DNA from: Curtobacterium sp. VKM Ac-2865 | Lineage (GTDB): Bacteria > Actinomycetota > Actinomycetes > Actinomycetales > Microbacteriaceae | DNA: 64,000 bases | Direction: 5' to 3' | Assembly (NCBI RefSeq): GCF_015350905.1 | Contig: NZ_JADKRZ010000002.1 | Location: 124,001 to 188,000 of the forward strand | Part shown: positions 58,510 to 64,000 of the stretch, piece after piece | Numbering within the stretch: the first letter of the stretch is position 1 | Layout: each line of letters opens with the position of its first letter | Position numbers and translations under genes: made by a program | Notes under the pieces: model-generated | What the model saw: only the letters and a program-made list of their open reading frames with translations | The model's database searches: none | What the model was told of the DNA's origin: nothing

Positions 58510-58995
58510 TCAGGCCCGCAGGCGCGACGAGGACAACGGGTACCGCCGATCCAGCCACGGGTCGAGCACGACCATCATCAGGAAGCGGGACAGCAGCGTC
58601 CCGCCGGCCCAGTACGCCGGGATGACGAAGACGAGCAGCCCGGGGACCGCGCGCGCGGACAGGGCACCGATCACCGCGAAGGTCACGAGGAGTCCGACAC
58701 CGAGGTAGAGGTACCGCCATCCGCGTGTGTACGAGTCCCGCCGGGCCTGCTCCGCCAGCGTGCGTTCGTCGAGCCCGCGGACCCCGACGTCGACCTGCTC
58801 AGCGGGGTCCGCGGTGAAGAGCTCACGGACGGGGACGCCGAGTGCCCGCGCGATCTGGGAGACGGTCTCGAGGCTGCCGTCCGCACCGCTCTCGAGTCGT
58901 TGCACAGTCCGTGCGGTGACACCGCTCTCCTCGGCCAGGCGTTCCTGGGTCCATCCCCGGTGCCGTCGTAGTTCCGCGATCCGCATGTCGTTCAT
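58510..58995 (-). CDS. XRE-family regulator with two membrane helices
   Basis: 161 aa. N-terminal helix-turn-helix (IAELRRHRGWTQERLAEESG, TARTVQRLESG) followed by two hydrophobic helices (about 103-120 and 127-150), so a membrane-bound DNA-binding protein. The start ATG 58995 lies 7 nt after TAGGGT. It sits between the two copies of a 157-bp direct repeat. Targets unknown. Confidence 0.88.
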   Translation of the reverse strand: MNDMRIAELRRHRGWTQERLAEESGVTARTVQRLESGADGSLETVSQIARALGVPVRELFTADPAEQVDVGVRGLDERTLAEQARRDSYTRGWRYLYLGVGLLVTFAVIGALSARAVPGLLVFVIPAYWAGGTLLSRFLMMVVLDPWLDRRYPLSSSRLRA

Positions 58996-59120
58996 GTCGG
59001 CAACCCTAGGGAGCAGGCGGCGCGACGCACCACGACAGGGACCCGACACCTGCCCGACACGGACTCGACAGGACCCCGACAGCAACATGACGACTGCCCG
59101 ACACGACGACGGTACGGGCG

Positions 59121-59169
59121 GCCACTGCTGCCAGTCGCCGGCGGTCACGGCCCGCAGCGTGATCGTCAC
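59121..59169 (-). pseudogene. Remnant of the GNAT-methyltransferase start
   Basis: GTG at 59169 opens MTITLRAVTAGDWQQWPP, matching the first 17 residues of the GNAT-methyltransferase (MTIVLRAMTADDWQQWRP). Beyond this the frame runs into unrelated sequence. Dead copy from the duplication. Confidence 0.75.
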
Positions 59170-59277
59170 GCTCCGACGCCAGCGCTCCCCGCCCAGCACC
59201 GGCAGGACGCCGCACTTCCGATTGCGCGGTGACGGATCCGGTCGGCAACCCCCGCGTCCGGCGAACCAGATCCGTCA
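59121..59277. repeat. Long direct repeat, copy 2
   Basis: Second copy of 58230-58386, offset 891 bp. It includes the start GTG and first codons of the GNAT gene, then breaks off. The -10 box TAGCGT of copy 1 reads TGGCGT here (58290-equivalent change), which should kill the promoter. The same 9-bp inverted repeat is kept. The rest of 58996-59461 shows no gene. Confidence 0.85.
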
Positions 59278-59403
59278 GACGCCATCGCGAACATGCCCGC
59301 TCCCCAGCCGCCGGGGGCCGGGTACCGGCGCCGGAGCCTCGGAGCGCCGGTCCGACGGCCACGCTGCAGAGGAGGGCGAGCCTCCCGTGCGCCGGCACGA
59401 CGA

Positions 59404-59445
59404 CGGCCCGACGTCCCCGGCCTGCAGCCGGGGCCCGTCGGGCCG
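59404..59445 (-). terminator. Terminator of the HPS operon
   Basis: CGGCCCGAC (59404-59412) pairs with GTCGGGCCG (59437-59445); an inner CCCCGGC / GCCGGGG helix with a short loop stabilises it. It lies 17 bp after the HPS stop codon (59462). Confidence 0.75.
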
Positions 59446-59461
59446 ATCGTGGTGGGGTGGG

Positions 59462-60088
59462 TCAGGCCGTGATGGCCGCGCGGATCTCCGCGGCGGCGGC
59501 ACCGACGTCCGACGCGCTGTAGATCGCGCTGCCGGCGACGGCCACGCGTGCGCCGGCCTCCTGCACGGAGGCGACGGACGAGGCGTTCACGCCACCGGCG
59601 ACCGAGAACGGCACGCCGGACTCCTTGCCGGCGTCGAGGAGCTTCGAGAAGGTGAAGCCCTCCTCTGCCTGCTCGTCGAGACCGGCGTGCATCTCGACGA
59701 ACTCGGCGCCCATCTCGGTGACCTCGCGGGCCCGGGCGGCCTTGTCGGAGACGCCGATCAGGTCGACGACGATGCCCTTGCCGTGGGCCTTGGCGGCCTT
59801 GACGGCACCGGCGATGGTGCTGTCGCCGGCGACACCGAGCACGGTGACCAGGTCGGCGCCGGCAGAGAAGGCGATGTCGGCCTCGAGCTCGCCGGCGTCC
59901 ATCGTCTTGAGGTCCGCGAACACGATCTTGTCCGGGTGGGCTTCCTTGATCGCGGTGACGGCGGAGAGGCCGGCGGCCTTGATCAGCGGCGTGCCGAGCT
60001 CGATGATGTCGACGTGCGGCGCGGCCGCGGCGGCGAGCTCGAGGGCCTTCTCGGTGGTCAGGGTGTCCATGGCGAACTGGAGCTGCAT
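59462..60088 (-). CDS. hps: 3-hexulose-6-phosphate synthase
   Basis: 208 aa. The orotidine-decarboxylase-like barrel has FAMDTLTTEKALEL, IIELGTPLIKAAG, FADLKTMDAGE (D-x-K-x-x-D catalytic motif), DLVTVLG and AGGVNASSV. Condenses formaldehyde with ribulose-5-phosphate in the RuMP pathway. Downstream gene is PHI; together they detoxify formaldehyde or run the RuMP shunt. AAAGG precedes ATG 60088. Confidence 0.95.
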   Translation of the reverse strand: MQLQFAMDTLTTEKALELAAAAAPHVDIIELGTPLIKAAGLSAVTAIKEAHPDKIVFADLKTMDAGELEADIAFSAGADLVTVLGVAGDSTIAGAVKAAKAHGKGIVVDLIGVSDKAARAREVTEMGAEFVEMHAGLDEQAEEGFTFSKLLDAGKESGVPFSVAGGVNASSVASVQEAGARVAVAGSAIYSASDVGAAAAEIRAAITA

Positions 60089-60107
60089 GAGTGTGCCTTT
60101 CAGTGGT

Positions 60108-60680
60108 TCATTCGATGTTGGCGTGACGGGGCCAGAGGTCGTCGGCGGACTGCCCGCCCCTGACCCACAGGGTGTGGAAGAGCGCGTCGCCGAGCAGGGC
60201 GACACCCTGCTCGAACAGACCGCCGGCGTACTGCGCGGACGCGGTGCCGGAACGGTCGGTCTTGGTGGCGGCGGGGAGCACGAGCGTGACCGCGGCCAGC
60301 TCGGCGAGGGGCGACTCCGCCGTGGTGGAGACCGCGATGACCGACGCCCCGACCTCGACGGCCTTCTCGCCCGCTGCGACGATCCCCGAGGTGGTGCCAG
60401 AACCGCTCGCGACCAGGAGCACGTCGCCCGGTCGGATCGCCGGGGTCGTGACCTCGCCGACGACGTGCACGTCGAGCCCGAGGTGCATCAGCCGCATGGC
60501 GGTCATCCGGAGCGCGAGCCCGGACCGCCCGGCACCGTGGACGAAGACACGGTCGGCGCCCTCGACCAGGTCGACGGCCTGCGCGAAGGGCGCGGGGTCG
60601 GCCGATCGGAGTGCCGCGGCCAGGTCGTCGAGCTCGCGGACGACCAGGTCGAGCGCGTCGGGGACGGTCGGTTGTGCCAT
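60108..60680 (-). CDS. hxlB: 6-phospho-3-hexuloisomerase
   Basis: 190 aa, SIS-domain isomerase. FVHGAGRSGLALRMTAMRL and VASGSGTTSG are the sugar-phosphate binding loops. Converts hexulose-6-phosphate to fructose-6-phosphate after HPS. First gene of the two-gene operon. ATG 60680 chosen; a GTG three codons earlier is possible. Shares a divergent promoter region with the LuxR regulator. Confidence 0.94.
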   Translation of the reverse strand: MAQPTVPDALDLVVRELDDLAAALRSADPAPFAQAVDLVEGADRVFVHGAGRSGLALRMTAMRLMHLGLDVHVVGEVTTPAIRPGDVLLVASGSGTTSGIVAAGEKAVEVGASVIAVSTTAESPLAELAAVTLVLPAATKTDRSGTASAQYAGGLFEQGVALLGDALFHTLWVRGGQSADDLWPRHANIE

Positions 60681-60716
60681 GCGACCCACACTGGCCCTCC
60701 GCCCCTGGACGGACCG

Positions 60717-60751
60717 CTACCCGACACGGCGGGGGACCCACCCGATCGGGT
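60717..60751. promoter_or_regulatory. Palindromes in the RuMP operon / LuxR regulator divergent region
   Basis: ACCCGATCGGGT (60740-60751) is a perfect 12-bp palindrome; CTACCCGA (60717-60724) forms an 8-bp inverted repeat with TCGGGTAG that overlaps it. Both lie between the hxlB and LuxR starts; likely operators of the regulator. Confidence 0.55.
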
Positions 60752-60793
60752 AGCCCCACCCACACGGATGGGAGACCCGCGTAGGTTCGGTGC

Positions 60794-61645
60794 GTGGACG
60801 ACACAGCAGACACCGCCCTGGAGGCCCGGGTCGACCCCGGCGGACGGCTGGCAGCCGCGGAGCACGCCAGGACCGTCGCCGAGCAGGCCGACCGCCACGC
60901 GCTCACGCTGGAGTCGGTGCTCGCGGTGCTCCGGTCGTCGCGGGTCGGCGACGCCGCGGCTCGGGCCGAGGCCGTCGAGATCGCCTCGGCCGCCCTCGTC
61001 GAGCTGCGCACCGCGACCGACCTACAGCGCGGCGCACTGCTCGAACCGGTGGCCGGGGCGTTCTCGCGGCTCCGTGCCGACCTCCGTCCGCTCGTGCGCT
61101 TCGGCGACCTCGACGTGCAGTTCGTCGAGCCGCCGGCCACCGGTCGCGCCCTGCCCGGCGACGTCGCGCACGCGGCCAGGGCGATCGTGCGGACGGCGGT
61201 CCTCGCGCTCGCCGACGAGGGACGGGCGCAGCGGGTCCGCATCCAGTGGGACTGCGACGGCCGGAACCTGCTCATGCAGCTCCGCGACGACGGCGCCGGC
61301 ACGCTCGACACCCACGACGACGCGATGCGGCCGATCGCCGAACGGGTCGCGGCCCTGGACGGACGACTCCGGGTGGACTCGACGCCCGCGTGGGGTTCCG
61401 TCCTCGACATCTCGCTCCCCCTCGACCCGCCGGCCGGGCAGGTCGACGTGGCCGACGACGCCGACCTGACCCCGCGGGAGCGCGACGTGCTCCGGCTCGT
61501 CGTGACCGGCGTCGGCAACCGGGAGATCGCCGACGGGCTCGGCATCAGCGTCAACACGGTGAAGTACCACGTGGCGAACCTGCTCCGGAAGCACGGCGCC
61601 CGCACCCGCGCCGAACTCGCCGCCGCGGCCGGCCTCAGGGCGTGA
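60794..61645 (+). CDS. ATPase-domain LuxR-type regulator, no receiver
   Basis: 283 aa. Residues 40-210 resemble a histidine-kinase HATPase region (ILRDDGAGTLD-like G1 box, HAARAIVRTAVLALAD N box), but no phospho-accepting His or receiver is evident. The C-terminal LuxR HTH reads LTPRERDVLRLVVTGVGN and VNTVKYHVANLLRKHG. It may sense nucleotide or formaldehyde and control the divergent RuMP operon. GTG start lies 6 nt after TAGGTT. Confidence 0.82.
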   Translation: MDDTADTALEARVDPGGRLAAAEHARTVAEQADRHALTLESVLAVLRSSRVGDAAARAEAVEIASAALVELRTATDLQRGALLEPVAGAFSRLRADLRPLVRFGDLDVQFVEPPATGRALPGDVAHAARAIVRTAVLALADEGRAQRVRIQWDCDGRNLLMQLRDDGAGTLDTHDDAMRPIAERVAALDGRLRVDSTPAWGSVLDISLPLDPPAGQVDVADDADLTPRERDVLRLVVTGVGNREIADGLGISVNTVKYHVANLLRKHGARTRAELAAAAGLRA

Positions 61646-62312
61646 AGCGGTAGCCCATGCCCGACTCGGTGACCAGGTACCGCGGGTGTGCGGGGTCTGG
61701 CTCGAGCTTCCGCCGCAGCTGCGCCATGTAGAGCCGCAGGTAGCCGGAGTCGTTGCCGTGCGTCGGGCCCCAGACCTCGGTCAGGAGCATCTCGCGAGTC
61801 ATCAGCCGGTCGGGGTTCGTGACCAGGACCTCGAGCAGCCGCCACTCGGTCGGGGTCAGGCGGATCGCGGGCCCCTCGGTGGACGTGACCTGCTTCGCGA
61901 CGAGGTCCACGAGCAGCGGGCCGATCGCGATCGACGGGGTCTCCTCGGACGCGACGACCCGCCGCCGACCGAGTGCCCGGAGCCGTGCGAGCAGCTCGTC
62001 CATCTGGAACGGCTTCGTCACGTAGTCGTCCGCGCCGGCGTCGAGCGCGTCGACCTTGTCCGCCGAGTCCGTCCGCCCCGACAGCACCAGCACGGGCACC
62101 TGCGTCCACGCACGGAGGCCCTGTAGCACGCCGATGCCGTCGAGCCTGGGCATCCCGAGGTCGAGCATCACGATGTCCGGGCGCTCGGTGATCACCGCGT
62201 CGATGGCGGCGCGGCCGTCCCGGGCGGTGACGACGTCGTACCCGCGGGCGGACAGCGTCACGCCGAGCGCCCGGACGAGCTGCGGGTCGTCGTCCGCGAT
62301 CAGGACCTTCAT
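61635..62312 (-). CDS. kdpE: KdpE response regulator
   Basis: 225 aa OmpR-type. Receiver with DDD (8-10), phospho-Asp in VMLDLGMPRLDG, Lys in YVTKPF; winged-helix C-terminus with LTPTEWRLLEVLV and RRKLEPDPAHPRYL. Activates potassium transport genes; kdpFABC is not in the window. ATG overlaps kdpD stop by 4 nt. The 3' end overlaps the LuxR gene by 11 bp, convergently. Confidence 0.93.
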   Translation of the reverse strand: MKVLIADDDPQLVRALGVTLSARGYDVVTARDGRAAIDAVITERPDIVMLDLGMPRLDGIGVLQGLRAWTQVPVLVLSGRTDSADKVDALDAGADDYVTKPFQMDELLARLRALGRRRVVASEETPSIAIGPLLVDLVAKQVTSTEGPAIRLTPTEWRLLEVLVTNPDRLMTREMLLTEVWGPTHGNDSGYLRLYMAQLRRKLEPDPAHPRYLVTESGMGYRFTP

Positions 62313-64000
62313 CGGGCTTCCACTCCCAGGTGTCCGGCGATCGGCAGCCGCACCACCATGGTCAGTCCGCCGCCGGGGGTGTCGTCGACCTCGATGGTGC
62401 CGCCCATCCCCTCGGTGAAGCCCCGCGCCAGTGCCAGTCCGAGCCCCAGCCCGGTGTCGTTGTCGGTGTCGCCGAGCCGCTGGAAGGGCTGGAACACGTC
62501 GTTCCGCTGCACCTCGGGGATGCCCGGCCCGTGGTCCGTGACGCGGAGCTCGACCCCGCCGCCGAAGGCACTCGCCGCCACCCGGACGCTCGTGCCCTCG
62601 GGGCTGTAGCGGACGGCGTTCGCGAGCAGGTTCACGATGACGCGCTGCAGCAGCACGGGGTCGGCCAGCACCTGGGGCAGGTCCACCGGCAGGTCGAGGT
62701 CGACGTCGTCCGGCCCGAGCTCCAGCTCGTCGAGGGCCGGCGCCACCACGGTCTCGAGCGGCAGCGGCACGGGTGTGACCGCGAGCACCCCCGCCTGCAC
62801 GCGCGAGACGTCGAGCAGGTCGCCCAACAGCACCGCGAGCTGACCGAGGCTCTCGTCGGCGGTGGCGAGCAGGGCCTCCCGGTCGGTCTCGGACAGACGG
62901 ATGTCGCTGGCACGGAGGGTCTGCACGGCGGCCGAGGCGGCCGCGATCGGCCGCCGCACGTCGTGGCCGACGGCCGCGAGGATGGCGCTCCGCACCCGGT
63001 CCGCCGCCGCGATCCGCTCGGCGTCCACCGCGGTGCGGGTGAGCGCGCGGTGCTCCAGGGCGGCGTCGATCTGCTGCTCCACGACCCGCAGCAGTCGGCG
63101 CTGGGTCGGGTCGTCGGGTGCGCCGGCGAACTCCAGGACCGCTCCGGACGGGAGGCTCGTGGTGGCGTCCGGTGCGTCGTCGAACGCCCCGGACGTGGCC
63201 GGCACCGCGTCCCCCTGCCGGACGCGTAGCCCGGTGAAGCCGAAGGCCTCGCGGGTGCGGTCGACGAGGGCCTGCAGGGCGTCGTCGCCGCGCAGGACGC
63301 TGCCGGCGATCCCGACCAGGAGCCCGGACTCCGCCGCGGCCCGACGAGCCGTGCGGGAGCGGCGCGCGGACCGGTCGACCACGAAGCTGACGAGCACGGC
63401 GCTGATGACGTACATCACCAGGGCGACGAGGTGCCACGGCTGCTGCACGGTGACCTGGTGCAGCGGTTGGACGAAGAAGAAGTCGAGGCTGAGCCCCGAC
63501 AGCACGGCCGCGAACACCGCCGGCAGCATCCCGCCGACCAGGGCCACGACGAGGACGAGCAGCTGGTACGCCAGGACGTCGACCGTGATCGAGTCGGGGT
63601 CGTCGGTGAGGCTGAGCGCCCAGGTGAGCAGCGGCCCCGCGACGAGGGCGAGCACGAACGCGGCGACCACGCGGCCCCGGGACAGGCTGCCGCCGAGCTT
63701 CGGCAGGGCGATCCCGCCGCCGGCCCGCTCGTGCGTGACGACGTGCACGTCGATGTCGCCGGACTCCTGGATCACCGTGTTGCCGATGCCCGGGCCGGTG
63801 ACGGCCGCGGTCGCACGGCTCCGACGGCTGATCCCGATGACGATCTGCGTGGCGTCGATCGACCGGGCGAACCGGACGAGCGTCGAGGGCACGTCGTCGC
63901 CGACCACCTGGTGGTAGGTCCCGCCGAGCTGTTCGAGCAGTGCCCGCTGCTTGCCGAGCGCGCCGGGGTGACGCTCCCGCAGCCCGTCGTTCGTCGTGAC
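62309..64000 (-). CDS. kdpD: KdpD sensor histidine kinase (5' end outside window)
   Basis: Partial, about 563 residues in the window; the start lies to the right. The first part is the end of the cytoplasmic USP-like domain (TLVRFARSIDATQIVIG), then four KdpD transmembrane helices, a GAF-like region, HisKA and HATPase. The H box reads GHDVRRPIAAA instead of the usual SHDLRTPLA. N box LLANAVRYSPEG and G boxes DHGPGIPE, GLGLGLA are intact. It controls Kdp potassium transport with KdpE. Confidence 0.93.
   Translation of the reverse strand, partial: VTTNDGLRERHPGALGKQRALLEQLGGTYHQVVGDDVPSTLVRFARSIDATQIVIGISRRSRATAAVTGPGIGNTVIQESGDIDVHVVTHERAGGGIALPKLGGSLSRGRVVAAFVLALVAGPLLTWALSLTDDPDSITVDVLAYQLLVLVVALVGGMLPAVFAAVLSGLSLDFFFVQPLHQVTVQQPWHLVALVMYVISAVLVSFVVDRSARRSRTARRAAAESGLLVGIAGSVLRGDDALQALVDRTREAFGFTGLRVRQGDAVPATSGAFDDAPDATTSLPSGAVLEFAGAPDDPTQRRLLRVVEQQIDAALEHRALTRTAVDAERIAAADRVRSAILAAVGHDVRRPIAAASAAVQTLRASDIRLSETDREALLATADESLGQLAVLLGDLLDVSRVQAGVLAVTPVPLPLETVVAPALDELELGPDDVDLDLPVDLPQVLADPVLLQRVIVNLLANAVRYSPEGTSVRVAASAFGGGVELRVTDHGPGIPEVQRNDVFQPFQRLGDTDNDTGLGLGLALARGFTEGMGGTIEVDDTPGGGLTMVVRLPIAGHLGVEAR

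Overview
The window looks like a chromosomal stretch from a very GC-rich actinobacterium, probably a member of Microbacteriaceae and possibly Curtobacterium. This is inferred from the strong G/C bias at third codon positions, actinobacterial-type RpoB/RpoC, a lhr-nei2 pair, a FolP2-type pterin enzyme, and many genes whose start codon sits 6-8 nt after a TANNNT -10 box (leaderless transcripts). No rRNA, tRNA, CRISPR array, insertion sequence or prophage was seen. Coordinates are exact where a start or stop codon was read directly. Functions come from motif recognition by eye.

Layout. 1-8 kb: the tail of an unknown + strand gene, a bidirectional terminator, then the rpoB-rpoC operon on the minus strand with TTG starts and a leader of about 240 nt. 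8-11.3 kb: a PH-like membrane protein and a three-gene membrane protein / histidine kinase / NarL-type regulator operon whose genes overlap by 4 nt. 11.4-15.2 kb: a spermidine-synthase-like protein, a Gln-rich membrane protein, a TPR-like protein, a SprT-like metalloprotein and a CGNR zinc-finger regulator with small duplications at both ends. 15.2-25.1 kb: a lipoprotein, a MntH transporter, DUF427, a ComB-like phosphatase, GNAT, DUF1684 plus a GntR regulator, a GH114-like lipoprotein, a DEAD-box helicase behind a six-hairpin leader, a CsbD stress protein, a Nudix-like protein and an esterase. 25.1-31.5 kb: a PadR regulator with an operator inside its own promoter, then lhr-nei2 DNA repair. 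31.5-36.6 kb: an aldo/keto reductase and its divergent TetR regulator, a LysG-LysE export pair, and an amino-acid permease. 36.8-43.3 kb: HAD enzymes, hydrolases, an alkylation-repair operon (Ada-AlkA fusion plus Ogt), a cluster of palindromic repeats, MOSC and DJ-1/PfpI proteins. 43.3-47.3 kb: a folE-folP2-RibD-like reductase operon divergent from a purine permease.

47.3-50.9 kb is the most accessory part. It has a 62-bp palindromic element between exact direct repeats, a DUF6504-like gene under a textbook LexA box, an HTH-nucleotidyltransferase/HEPN pair that looks like a type VII-like toxin-antitoxin module, DUF1697, and a Phd/RelE-like toxin-antitoxin pair with an 18-bp perfect operator. 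50.9-64 kb: an SDR dehydrogenase, a GH65 phosphorylase plus beta-phosphoglucomutase operon, an amino-acid permease pseudogene with an in-frame TGA, a GNAT-methyltransferase fusion, an XRE regulator bracketed by a 157-bp direct duplication, the RuMP enzymes HPS and PHI next to a divergent ATPase-domain LuxR regulator, and KdpE/KdpD, with KdpD running off the right edge.

How the genes work together. Several short operons pair an enzyme with its own regulator or toxin with antitoxin. Repair functions recur: Lhr/Nei2, Ada-AlkA/Ogt and the LexA-controlled gene. Two convergent intergenic spaces carry the same family of palindromic element. The best candidates for something undescribed are the HTH-MNT/HEPN module, the folE-folP2-reductase cassette, the structured helicase leader and the two repeat systems (41 kb and 58-59 kb).
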